From Candidatus Iainarchaeum sp. (lineage in GTDB: Archaea > Iainarchaeota > Iainarchaeia > Iainarchaeales > UBA10219), in assembly GCA_018304425.1 (NCBI GenBank), contig JAGVWE010000002.1, forward strand, positions 62,001 to 126,000: a DNA stretch of 64,000 bases, written 5' to 3'. Both the position numbers and the translations under genes were made by a program. Each line of letters opens with the position of its first letter. Within the stretch, counting starts at the first letter, position 1. Of this stretch, positions 35,640 to 44,484 are shown piece after piece. The notes below the pieces were generated by a model. That model was not told the DNA's origin. It was given only the letters and a program-made list of their open reading frames with translations, and did no database searches.

Positions 35640-36544
35640 TCGACCTGCTCGGCATGTGGCCTTACTTCCTGCACCTCCTCATCTACATCGGCATCTACGC
35701 CATCCTCGGCATGAGCCTCAACCTCATCACGGGCTACACGGGGCTGCTGAACCTTGGCCACGCGGCCTTCTGGGGCATTGGAGCCTATACCAGCGTCCTC
35801 CTGGTCTTGGCGGGAATTCCCTGGCTCCTGGCCCTGGTGGCCTCGGCCGTACTGGCCGGCCTAGCCGGGCTGTTGATTGGCTTTCCCTCGCTGAACCTCC
35901 GCGGCGACTACTTCGCGGTCGCAACCCTTGGCTTCGGCGAAATCATTCGAAGCATCCTCATCAACTGGAGCGAGGTCACGAGGGGCCCGCTCGGCATCCC
36001 CGGCATTCCGAGGCCGGAAGTGATGGGGTTCGTGTTTGAATCCAACGAGGCCTTCCTCGCCCTGGTCCTGGCGCTCGCGTTCCTGACCTATGTCTTCCTG
36101 CGGCGGCTCACGCGCTCGAGCTTTGGAAGGGTGCTGCGCGCCATCCGCGAAGACGAAATCGCGGCACAGGCGCTGGGCAAGGACGTGAACAAGTACAAGC
36201 TCACGGCCATGGGCATCGGCGCGGGTTTCGCGGGAATCGCGGGCGGCTTGTTCGCGCACTACATCACCTTCATCGACCCGACCTCCTTTGTCTTGAACGA
36301 GTCCGTGCTGATGCTGTTGATCGTCGTGTTGGGCGGCATGGGCAGCCTCGAGGGCTCGCTGGTGGGGGCTGTTGCCCTCGTGTTGTTGCCTGAACCGCTC
36401 CGGCTCATCGGCGCGAACTCGGACATCACGTGGCTGAAGACGGGTTTCGCGCAGGTGCGGATGGCGGTCTATGCCCTGGTGCTGTTGCTGGTCATCATCC
36501 GGTTGCCGCAGGGCCTGCTGGGCGAGGGGAGGAACCGCAAATGA
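35636..36544 (+). CDS. livM: Branched-chain amino-acid ABC transporter permease LivM
   Basis: MIDLLGMWPYFLHLLIYIGIYAILGMSLNLITGYTGLLNLGHAAFWGIGAYTS; ATGA overlap with livH. Confidence 0.95.
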   Translation: MIDLLGMWPYFLHLLIYIGIYAILGMSLNLITGYTGLLNLGHAAFWGIGAYTSVLLVLAGIPWLLALVASAVLAGLAGLLIGFPSLNLRGDYFAVATLGFGEIIRSILINWSEVTRGPLGIPGIPRPEVMGFVFESNEAFLALVLALAFLTYVFLRRLTRSSFGRVLRAIREDEIAAQALGKDVNKYKLTAMGIGAGFAGIAGGLFAHYITFIDPTSFVLNESVLMLLIVVLGGMGSLEGSLVGAVALVLLPEPLRLIGANSDITWLKTGFAQVRMAVYALVLLLVIIRLPQGLLGEGRNRK

Positions 36545-37311
36545 AGGAGGCCATGCTGAATGTCAGGGGTATCTCCAAGGACTTCGGCGGCTTGAAGGCC
36601 TTGAACAACGTGTCCTTCGAGGTCGGCGAACGGGAAGTCGTGGGCTTGATTGGCCCGAACGGCTCGGGAAAGACCACCCTCTTCGAAATCATCAACGGGT
36701 TTTACCTGCCGAGCCACGGCAGCGTGGAGTGCTGCGGGCAACGCATCACGGGCTTGTTGCCGCATGAGATTGCCCGGAGAGGCATTGGCCGGACCTTCCA
36801 GATTGTCCGGTTGTTCCCCAAGCTCACCGTCCTCGAAAACCTGCTGGTCGCGGAACAGCACTTGAAGGGCGAGTTGCTGCTGCATGCCCTCCTCAAATTG
36901 AGGCATGTCGAGGCCGAAGACCGCGCCAACAAGGAGAAGGCATTGAAGCTACTGGAGCTCGTGGAACTCGGGCACAAGAAAAACGAGTTGGCGGAAAACC
37001 TGTCCTATGGCCAGCAGAAGCTGCTGGAGATTGCGCGGGCGCTGGCCTTGGAGCCGCGGATTTTGTTGTTGGACGAGCCGGATGCGGGCTTGAACCCGAC
37101 TATTGCCAGGAAGGTGTTCAACGTCGTCAAGGAACTGAAGAAGGAAGGCAAAAGCGTTCTGATGATCGAGCACGACATGGAGACCGTGATGGGCTTGTGC
37201 GACCGCGTGGTGGTGCTGGACTTCGGCGAGAAAATCGCGGAAGGAACCCCCAAGGAAATCCAGGCCAACGAGAAGGTCTTGGAAGCCTACCTGGGGAAGG
37301 TGAAAAAATGA
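36541..37311 (+). CDS. livG: Branched-chain amino-acid ABC transporter ATPase LivG
   Basis: SKDFGGLKALNNVSFEVGEREVVGLIGPNGSGKTTLFEIINGFYLP...ENLSYGQQKLLEIARALALEPRILLLDEPDAGLNP. Confidence 0.95.
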   Translation: MKEAMLNVRGISKDFGGLKALNNVSFEVGEREVVGLIGPNGSGKTTLFEIINGFYLPSHGSVECCGQRITGLLPHEIARRGIGRTFQIVRLFPKLTVLENLLVAEQHLKGELLLHALLKLRHVEAEDRANKEKALKLLELVELGHKKNELAENLSYGQQKLLEIARALALEPRILLLDEPDAGLNPTIARKVFNVVKELKKEGKSVLMIEHDMETVMGLCDRVVVLDFGEKIAEGTPKEIQANEKVLEAYLGKVKK

Positions 37312-38021
37312 GCGCCGCCCTGAAAATCGAGAACCTGCACGCGGGGTACGGCAAGCTGCCCATCCTCAACGGCGTGAACCTCTCCGTGGAAGCCGAGAGC
37401 ATTACGGCCCTGATTGGCCCCAATGGAGCCGGCAAGAGCACGGTGTTGAAGGCCGTGTTTGGCTTGACGGGCTGGCGCAAGGGCCGCATCAGCTTCGAAG
37501 GCGAGGAGCTCTCGCGGCTGCCCACCCATGAAATCATCCGGCACGGCGTGTGCTTCGTCCACCAGGGGCGGAACATCTTTCCCACCCTGTCCGTGCAGGA
37601 AAACCTCGAACTCGGGGCCTACATCCGGGCAAACGAGGCCTCCCTGGTCTCCGACCTGGAGCGGGTGTACGAGTTGTTCCCGGCACTCAAGAAAAAGAGG
37701 CTGGACACCGCGAAAAGCCTGTCAGGCGGGCAGCAACAGATGCTGGGCCTGGGCCGGGCGCTGATGCTGCACCCCAAGATGCTGTTGTTGGACGAGCCCT
37801 CGCTGGGCCTGGCGCCCAAGATTTTGCGGGAAATCTTCGAAAAAATCGGCTACATCAACGAGTTGGGCACCACCATTCTCCTCGTCGAGCAAAACGTGCA
37901 AGAGGCCCTGGAGTACAGCGACAAGGTGTTCATCCTCCGTGAGGGAAGAGTCGAGTTCGAAGGCACGCCCAAGGAAGTGCTGGCCAGCGACGTACTGAAG
38001 AAGGCGTACCTGGGTCGCTGA
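37308..38021 (+). CDS. livF: Branched-chain amino-acid ABC transporter ATPase LivF
   Basis: LKIENLHAGYGKLPILNGVNLSVEAESITALIGPNGAGKSTVLKAVFG...VHQGRNIFPTLSVQENLELG. Confidence 0.95.
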   Translation: MSAALKIENLHAGYGKLPILNGVNLSVEAESITALIGPNGAGKSTVLKAVFGLTGWRKGRISFEGEELSRLPTHEIIRHGVCFVHQGRNIFPTLSVQENLELGAYIRANEASLVSDLERVYELFPALKKKRLDTAKSLSGGQQQMLGLGRALMLHPKMLLLDEPSLGLAPKILREIFEKIGYINELGTTILLVEQNVQEALEYSDKVFILREGRVEFEGTPKEVLASDVLKKAYLGR

Positions 38022-38022
38022 A

Positions 38023-38856
38023 CTACTTCTTGTCCTTCTTCTTGTCAGCGAACAACTGGAGGGCTTCCAGGACCTCCACCGGCACGGCCAGGATGACGGT
38101 GTTGGAGGCGGTTGGCCCCAGGCCGTCAATGGTTTGAAGCGTTCTCAACTGCATGGCGCCCTTGCTCGTGGCCATGATTTCCGCGGCCTGCGCGAGGTTG
38201 ACGGCGGCCAGCTTGTCTCCCTCTGCCTTGATGATGGTGGCGCGCTTCTCCCGCTCGGAGCTGGCCTGCCGGGACATGAGCCGCTTTAGGTCTTCCGGCA
38301 TGTCGATGTCCTGCAGCTTGATGGACGTTACTTCAATTCCCCAGTTCAGCGTCTCCCGTTCCACGATTTTCTCTATTTCTTCCCCGATTTTCGTGCGCTC
38401 CGCCAGAATCTCGTCCAAGGTCATGCCGCCGATGACGTCCCGCAACGCGGTCTGCGCGTACTGGGAGACGGCATAGGCATAGTCCTGGACTTTTAGGATG
38501 GCCTTGGAAGCATCGGCTACCTTGAAGTAGACCACGCCGTTGATGGAGACCGGCACGTTGTCCTTGGTGATGGCCTGCTGCTTGGGGATGTCAATGGTTA
38601 TCACGCGCATGTCCACCACTTTCACCCACTCAATGAGGGGGATGACGAGGTTGAGGCCCGGGTTTAGGGTGCCCGCAAAGCGGCCCAAGCGGAACTTGAT
38701 GCCGGTCTCGTACTGCTGGATGACCTTGATGGCCATGAAGAACAAGACCAGGAACAGGCCAGTGACCGGGATGAAGCCGCCCACGAAGTACAAGCCGCTG
38801 AACAACAGCAACAACAGGAGGGCCAACACGAGGACGGCCAGGTACTCTAACAACAT
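38023..38856 (-). CDS. Slipin/stomatin (SPFH) family protein
   Basis: VIQQYETGIKFRLGRFAGTLNPGLNLVIPLIEWVKVVDMRVITIDIPKQQAITKDNVPVSINGVVYFKVADASKAILKVQDY. Confidence 0.95.
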   Translation of the reverse strand: MLLEYLAVLVLALLLLLLFSGLYFVGGFIPVTGLFLVLFFMAIKVIQQYETGIKFRLGRFAGTLNPGLNLVIPLIEWVKVVDMRVITIDIPKQQAITKDNVPVSINGVVYFKVADASKAILKVQDYAYAVSQYAQTALRDVIGGMTLDEILAERTKIGEEIEKIVERETLNWGIEVTSIKLQDIDMPEDLKRLMSRQASSEREKRATIIKAEGDKLAAVNLAQAAEIMATSKGAMQLRTLQTIDGLGPTASNTVILAVPVEVLEALQLFADKKKDKK

Positions 38857-38918
38857 GGAAATCCATTGAATGGGGGTTCAATAAGAATAAAAGGCTATTC
38901 GCGGGTTGTGTGGTTTGA

Positions 38919-39746
38919 ATGAACCGAGGACTCGTGGCCCAGCTGGTCTTGCTGTTCCTGGCCACGCAGGCCCTCGGCTTGTTCACGGCGGACTACCTCG
39001 TCCGCGAAGGCGTGCGCGCGACCCTCGTCACGGACAACCCCGAGGACGTGGAAAACAGCCTCGGCTTGTTCGCCTACATCCTGGGCTTCACCGCGGTCCT
39101 GCTCGTGCTCATCAAGTTCCTCAAAGACCAGTGGCTGTACTGGGTCTTCAAGTGCCTGGAAACCGCGGCCGTCTTCTTCGCCTCCCTCCTGGTCTTCAAC
39201 GCGTTCACGGACAGCCTGCTCATCCTCCTGGCCGCGGCCGCCCTCGTGGTCGCACGGCTCTTCTTCACGGCCAACCTCTGGCTGCGCAACCTGGCCACGG
39301 TGTTGTCCACGGCTGGCGCTGGCGCGCTCATCGGGGTATCGCTTGGCGTGTGGCCGGTCGCGGTATTGCTGGGCCTGTTATGCGTCTACGACTACGTGGC
39401 GGTGTTCAAGACCAAGCACATGGTGACCCTTGCGAAATCGGTTGCCTCGAAAAACCTTTCCTTCACCTACGCCTTGCCCACCAAGGAACACGTCTTCGAG
39501 TTGGGGGCAGGAGACATGGTGATGCCGTTGACGTTTGCGGCCAGCGCGTTGGCGGCCGCGAAGACCGCGCACGCCTTCCCCCTCTACTGGGTGCCATCGG
39601 CCGCCGTCCTGGTGGCTTCCCTGGCCGGGTTGCTGGCCACGCTCCTCTACGCCTCGAAGCGCGCCGGAAAACCCCTGCCCGCGCTGCCCCTCCAAGGCGC
39701 GCTCATGCTCGCGGCATGGGGCGCGACGAAGCTGGCGGGATTCTAA
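38919..39746 (+). CDS. Presenilin/signal-peptide-peptidase-like intramembrane aspartyl protease
   Basis: Polytopic; LLCVYDYVAVFKTKHMVTLA (YD), HVFELGAGDMVMPLTFA (GxGD), KPLPALPLQGAL (PALP). Confidence 0.87.
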   Translation: MNRGLVAQLVLLFLATQALGLFTADYLVREGVRATLVTDNPEDVENSLGLFAYILGFTAVLLVLIKFLKDQWLYWVFKCLETAAVFFASLLVFNAFTDSLLILLAAAALVVARLFFTANLWLRNLATVLSTAGAGALIGVSLGVWPVAVLLGLLCVYDYVAVFKTKHMVTLAKSVASKNLSFTYALPTKEHVFELGAGDMVMPLTFAASALAAAKTAHAFPLYWVPSAAVLVASLAGLLATLLYASKRAGKPLPALPLQGALMLAAWGATKLAGF

Positions 39747-40354
39747 GACCGCTTGCGCACGTCGAAGGCGTCGGCGAGCGCCAGGGGGATGATTACCATA
39801 TAGTCGGGGGCCGCGGGCCGGCGGCCGGGCCGCCCCCTCATGATCCAGCGCCAAACGGCTTCCAGGTAGGCTTCTTGGGCTTGGGCCACGGCCTGCTCCA
39901 GGTGGACGGGCACTGTGGTTTTTCGCTCTACCCATTCCGGTTTCCACCGGATGCCCGGCGGCAAAAGAGGGGCTTCAGCCAAGGCCCTGCCCATGATGGC
40001 GGCCTGCCGGCGGATTTCCACGGAGTCGGTGAGGCCGGAGAACAACTGTTTTTTCGAGAAGGGGCCGGCGCGCACCAGGCCGGGCAATCGCCCTCCCAAT
40101 ATTTTTCGGGCCATGGCTTCGTTGGCGCTGGTGGCAAACGACCGGATGCCCTGGAAGAGCCGGTAGAGTTCGGCCTCGATTTCCCGCGGCTCTTCCCTCC
40201 CAGGCAGGCTGAAGAGGGCGCGGAAGGCGACCGCGGTGGGCGGCCAGACCCTCGACGGCCGCTTTTCCTCCGGCGGCGGAGGGGAGCGCGGCAGGTTTTG
40301 GAAGACTTGTCGGCGGGCTTTTCCTCTTCGAGCGCGGCGTCCCGGCATGTGCAT
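39743..40354 (-). CDS. Hypothetical protein
   Basis: Open frame convergent with the presenilin-like gene; no recognised family. Confidence 0.45.
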   Translation of the reverse strand: MHMPGRRARRGKARRQVFQNLPRSPPPPEEKRPSRVWPPTAVAFRALFSLPGREEPREIEAELYRLFQGIRSFATSANEAMARKILGGRLPGLVRAGPFSKKQLFSGLTDSVEIRRQAAIMGRALAEAPLLPPGIRWKPEWVERKTTVPVHLEQAVAQAQEAYLEAVWRWIMRGRPGRRPAAPDYMVIIPLALADAFDVRKRS

Positions 40355-40360
40355 TTCACC

Positions 40361-40975
40361 TCAGTGGAACCCCAACAATCCCTTGGCTGCTTCGAAGGCG
40401 GCGAAGCCGAACAACGAGTAGAGGACGTAGCGGATGGTCTTGCCGCCCCAGGCCGCGGCGAAGAACTTGACGGGGTTGAACTTGATTAAACCGGCTGCCA
40501 TGCCGATGACGTCGAAGGGGAAGGGGATTATCGCGATGAGGAAGATGAAGGGCATGCCGCGTTGCTCGATTTTTTTCGCGACCGCGTCGACTTTCCGGAT
40601 GTCAATTTCCTTGACGGCTTCCACGGCCTTGCGGCCCATGGCGCCGGCGAGGTAAGCCGTCATCTCGCCGATGGCGGCGCCGGTGCCGGAGACGAAGCCG
40701 ACGATGACGCGGTCGAGGAGGCTCTGGCTGGCCAGGCCGACCAGGGAGGGGTTTGCGCCGACCGCCACGACGATGACTTCCACGCCCAAGGGGAAGAGGA
40801 TGGTGGCGTTGGCGGCAATCGAGATGACGAACAAGCCCAGCAAGCCATAGGTGCGGATGAATGTTGAGGGGTTGAATTCGGCTTCCTGCAAGGCGAAGAA
40901 CAGCATGACCAAGAAGGCCAGCCCCAGCACGCCCAAGTAGAGCCACTGCGTTCGGGAAAGCTTCTTGCGCCGCAT
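40361..40975 (-). CDS. VTT-domain (DedA/SNARE-associated-like) membrane protein
   Basis: TYGLLGLFVISIAANATILFPLGVEVIVVAVGANPSLVGLASQSLLDRVIVGFVSGTGAAIGEMTAYLAG...IIPFPFDVIGMAAG. Confidence 0.8.
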   Translation of the reverse strand: MRRKKLSRTQWLYLGVLGLAFLVMLFFALQEAEFNPSTFIRTYGLLGLFVISIAANATILFPLGVEVIVVAVGANPSLVGLASQSLLDRVIVGFVSGTGAAIGEMTAYLAGAMGRKAVEAVKEIDIRKVDAVAKKIEQRGMPFIFLIAIIPFPFDVIGMAAGLIKFNPVKFFAAAWGGKTIRYVLYSLFGFAAFEAAKGLLGFH

Positions 40976-41040
40976 AAAAGCCCTTGGCCAACCGATTTAA
41001 GGCGTTCTGATTTATTAACCTATTTGTGGGCAAATAAGGT

Positions 41041-41445
41041 ATGGAGTATAGCAGGATGCTGGAACGCGCGTACATGTCCTTGCCCAAGGAGAGCCTGACC
41101 AAGGAACGGTTCCAGATGCCGGCCGTGGACAGCATGATCCAGGGCAGCAAGACCCTGGTCCGCAACTTCGACCAGTTGTTGAAGGCCATGGAGCGGACCG
41201 AGGAACACGTGTGCAAGTTCCTGACCAAGGAATTCGGCACCGCGGTCTCGCCGGACAAGGGCAAGCTCGTGCTCAACGGAAAATTCGGCTTGATCCAGGT
41301 CACCCACGCCTTCGAGAGCTACTTGAAGCAGTACGTGTTGTGCCACGAGTGCGGCAAACCCGACACGCACATCATGGGCGAGCACGGCGTGAAAATGCTG
41401 AAGTGCCAGGCCTGCGGCGCCATGAGCCCGGTGCGGAAATTGTGA
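41041..41445 (+). CDS. eif2b: Translation initiation factor aIF2 beta
   Basis: LLKAMERTEEHVCKFLTKEFGT...VLNGKFGLIQVTHAFESYLKQYVLCHECGKPDTHIM...KCQACGAMSPV zinc ribbon. Confidence 0.95.
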   Translation: MEYSRMLERAYMSLPKESLTKERFQMPAVDSMIQGSKTLVRNFDQLLKAMERTEEHVCKFLTKEFGTAVSPDKGKLVLNGKFGLIQVTHAFESYLKQYVLCHECGKPDTHIMGEHGVKMLKCQACGAMSPVRKL

Positions 41446-41753
41446 AACGAGGCGAATGGGTGTACGCCAAACTCCATCGGACCCCGAACTCGGTCGTGCT
41501 CGCATGCTGTGGCAAGGAGTGGGTGGGAAAGGTCTTGGAAGACGAGCGGCATTTTTTCGAGGTGAAGGCCTCCTTTTACCAGGGCCAGTTGGTGGACGAG
41601 GCGGGCCTGGAAAAGCTCTTGCTCGAGGCAGACAACATAAACTTGTTCGGCGATAAACCCGTGCGCGTGGCCCTCGCGAAAGGGTTTATTAAGGAAAGCG
41701 ATGTAATTAGGGTGAAAGGGGTTCCCCACACGAATATCTTCAAGTTCAGGTGA
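41442..41753 (+). CDS. DUF424-family protein
   Basis: VKRGEWVYAKLHRTPNSVVLACCGKEWVGKVLEDERHFFEVKASFYQGQLVDEAGLEKLLLEADNINLFGDKPVRVALAKGFIKESDVIRVKGVPHTNIFKF; GTG start. Confidence 0.85.
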   Translation: MKRGEWVYAKLHRTPNSVVLACCGKEWVGKVLEDERHFFEVKASFYQGQLVDEAGLEKLLLEADNINLFGDKPVRVALAKGFIKESDVIRVKGVPHTNIFKFR

Positions 41754-41757
41754 CTGT

Positions 41758-42090
41758 TTGAGCAAGAAAGAAGAAGTGGCGATGGAGCAGAAGCGGCAGG
41801 AAGAAATCCGGAAAATCCGGTTGCCAAAGAGGGATACCCTCGAACAATTCGGTTTGATCACGCAACTGGTGGGCGGCTTCCACATCAAAGCGCTCTGCGA
41901 GGACGGGCAGGAAAGGATTTGCCGCATCCCCGGCAAGATGAAGAAACGAATCTGGATGCGGTTGAACGACATCGTTATTTTGAAGCTATGGGACTTCCAA
42001 CCCATCAAGGCCGACATCGTGTGGCGGTTCACGGAAGTCCAGGCCCACCACCTCAAGAACAAGGGCTACCTCCAGAAACTGCCCTACTGA
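41758..42090 (+). CDS. eif1a: Translation initiation factor aIF1A
   Basis: EIRKIRLPKRDTLEQFGLITQLVGGFHIKALCEDGQERICRIPGKMKKRIWMRLNDIVILKLWDFQPIKADIVWRF; TTG start. Confidence 0.93.
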   Translation: MSKKEEVAMEQKRQEEIRKIRLPKRDTLEQFGLITQLVGGFHIKALCEDGQERICRIPGKMKKRIWMRLNDIVILKLWDFQPIKADIVWRFTEVQAHHLKNKGYLQKLPY

Positions 42091-42099
42091 GGCGGCCGC

Positions 42100-42984
42100 A
42101 TGTGGTGGGCGATTTTATCGGTTGCGGCATCTTTTTGCTGGGCGCTGGCCAACGTCAACGACAAGTTTATCTTATCGCATTGGGTGAAGAAGCCCATCGT
42201 CAACGTGCTGGCCGTGGGCTTGACGAGCCTCCTGGCCAGCGTGGTCGTGTACTTCACGCAACCCCTTGGCGCGCTCACCTGGTTCCAGTTGGCGGTGGCG
42301 ATAGTGGCGGGAACCGCGTACATTGCCACCAACCTCTTATACTTTGAAGCCGTCAAGCGCGAGGAAATCTCGCGCGTCGTGCCCGTGCTCTACCTATACC
42401 CTCTGTTCGTCGCGGGCCTGGCCGCCTTCTTTCTCGGCGAGGTTTTCCTGCCAGCCAAGTACGTCGGCGTTTTCCTCCTGGTGGCGGGTGCCATCCTGGT
42501 GGCCAAGAAAAAGAGGTTCCGCTTGAAGTCGAAGAAGGCAATCGCCTTCGCGGTGCTGGCCGCAATGGCTTCCGCCGTGGACGTGGTGTCCGTCAAGTAC
42601 CTGCTGGGCTACGCCGACTACTGGACGGTGTTCTTCTACGCCAGCCTCGGGGGGCTGCCCCTCTTGTTGCCCTTGCTGGTATGGCACGGCCACAAGCTCG
42701 CACGCACGGTTAGGACGCGGGGCGCGAAAATCGTGGTGGGCCTGGGGGCCAGCAACGCCCTCAACACCCTGGCCACCCTCCTGTTCATTGCGGCCACCAG
42801 TTCAGGCTATGCCACGCTCACCAGCGCGCTGGGCTCGGTGCAGCCCCTCTTCACGCTGTTGCTGGGGGTGGGCCTGGCCAGGCTGTGGCCCGGCGCGATA
42901 CGGGAAAACCTGGACCACAGCATCCTCCGCCAAAAGTTTTTGGCGGTGTGCCTCGTGATCGCGGGCGTGGTGCTGATTACGTAA
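42100..42984 (+). CDS. EamA/DMT-family transporter
   Basis: Ten hydrophobic helices in two EamA-like halves, SVAASFCWALANVNDKFILSHWVKKPIVNVLAVGLTSLLASVVVYF... Confidence 0.85.
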   Translation: MWWAILSVAASFCWALANVNDKFILSHWVKKPIVNVLAVGLTSLLASVVVYFTQPLGALTWFQLAVAIVAGTAYIATNLLYFEAVKREEISRVVPVLYLYPLFVAGLAAFFLGEVFLPAKYVGVFLLVAGAILVAKKKRFRLKSKKAIAFAVLAAMASAVDVVSVKYLLGYADYWTVFFYASLGGLPLLLPLLVWHGHKLARTVRTRGAKIVVGLGASNALNTLATLLFIAATSSGYATLTSALGSVQPLFTLLLGVGLARLWPGAIRENLDHSILRQKFLAVCLVIAGVVLIT

Positions 42985-43019
42985 AAGGGGTTAAATAGGG
43001 GTTTGGAGTAATTCTAGGT

Positions 43020-43826
43020 ATGGCCGACGAGAAAATCAACGTCTACCGGTTTATCAAGGACGAGGACCTGCGGAAGACGTTCGCCAAGGTGTTCGACCAG
43101 AACACCATCATGGCGTGCCACAAGCTGTCCACGAAGGGCTTGTTTGACGTCGTCGAATACCTCATCAACGTGGGCAAGGAAGCCCACGTGTTCCGCGCCC
43201 GCGACTCGTCCGGGAACTTCCGCGCCGTGAAAATCTACAAGACGGAGACCAGCGACTTCAAGCACATGGACAAGTACCTGGTCGGGGACGAGCGGTTCAG
43301 GGACGTGCGCCGCGACAAGCGCGACATCGTGTTCGCGTGGACGCGCAAGGAACACAACAACCTGGACCTGATGGCAAAGGCCGGGGTCCGCGTGCCGCTG
43401 CCCTATGGCTTCCACGAAAACCTCCTGGTCATGGAGTTCATCGGCCGCGAGGGAGTTGCCGCGAAGACGCTGTTCGCGGGCGGGTGCAGGGATTACGAGA
43501 AGGCGTATGAAACCGTGGTGGACTGGATGGCGCGACTCTACTTCAAGGCCAACCTCATCCACGCGGACTTGAGCGAGTACAACGTCCTCGTCAACGTGGA
43601 CGCGAGGGACCGGGAAGAACTGGTGCTCATCGACTGCGGCCAATCGGTTTTGGCCTCGCATCCCATGGCCCAGGAATTCTTCGAACGCGACGTCAGGAAC
43701 GTGGCCAAGTACTTCCAGAAGCAGGGCGTGGACACTGACTATGCGAGGGCCTATGCGGCGGTCAAGGCGTTGAAGGCCAAGTATGCCGCTGCCGCGCCGG
43801 CGCGGGGCGGCAAGGGCAAAAAATAG
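43020..43826 (+). CDS. rio1: Serine protein kinase Rio1
   Basis: GKEAHVFRARDSSGNFRAVKIYKTETSDFKHMDKYLVGDERF...LIHADLSEYNVLV...LIDCGQSVLASHP. Confidence 0.96.
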   Translation: MADEKINVYRFIKDEDLRKTFAKVFDQNTIMACHKLSTKGLFDVVEYLINVGKEAHVFRARDSSGNFRAVKIYKTETSDFKHMDKYLVGDERFRDVRRDKRDIVFAWTRKEHNNLDLMAKAGVRVPLPYGFHENLLVMEFIGREGVAAKTLFAGGCRDYEKAYETVVDWMARLYFKANLIHADLSEYNVLVNVDARDREELVLIDCGQSVLASHPMAQEFFERDVRNVAKYFQKQGVDTDYARAYAAVKALKAKYAAAAPARGGKGKK

Positions 43827-43934
43827 GCTGTTTCTGCCAATGGCGGGCGTAAAAGGCCTGCATTGGCTGGGCGGGCGAACGTTCCCTTTATATATATTAC
43901 ACACTTTAACTTTAGCTGAAGAGAGGGGCATGGA

Positions 43935-44465
43935 ATGCAAGTCGAGTATTTGAAGGTGCCCCAGGACCGCATCGCTGTTTTGATTGGTCCCAAGGGCCAC
44001 ACCAAGAAGGAAATCGAGCGTAAGTGCAAGGTCAAGCTCTCGGTGGACAGCGAGTCGGGGGAAGCCGAGATTTCGGCCAAGGAAGACGGCTTCGGGGCCC
44101 ACAAGGCCGCGAGCGTCGTGAAGGCCTTGGCGCGGGGTTTCAGTCCCGGGCACGCGTTCCGCCTCTTCAGCGACGAGTATTACTTGGAGGTCATCGAGTT
44201 GCCGGATCTCCTCGGGAAGTCCTCAAAGGCCCAGCAGCAGAAAAAGGGAAGAGTGATTGGAGCGTCGGGGAGGGCCCGCGAGGAAATCGAGAAGCGCACG
44301 GGGGCCTCTGTCTCCGTGTACGGGAAGACCATTTGCATCATCGGCCGACAGGAAGAAGTCGAGCGCGCGCGCAACGCCGTCGAAATGCTGTTGGAGGGCG
44401 CAAACCACGAAACCGTGTTCGACCGCCTGAAGAAGGAAATGAGGGTCAGCAAATTCGAGTTATGA
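43935..44465 (+). CDS. KH-domain RNA-processing protein (Pno1/Dim2-like)
   Basis: LKVPQDRIAVLIGPKGHTKKEIERKCKVKLSVDSESG and a second KH GRVIGASGRAREEIEKRTGASVSVYGKTICIIG. Confidence 0.93.
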   Translation: MQVEYLKVPQDRIAVLIGPKGHTKKEIERKCKVKLSVDSESGEAEISAKEDGFGAHKAASVVKALARGFSPGHAFRLFSDEYYLEVIELPDLLGKSSKAQQQKKGRVIGASGRAREEIEKRTGASVSVYGKTICIIGRQEEVERARNAVEMLLEGANHETVFDRLKKEMRVSKFEL

Positions 44466-44484
44466 TTGCAACGGGGAAACTGGA

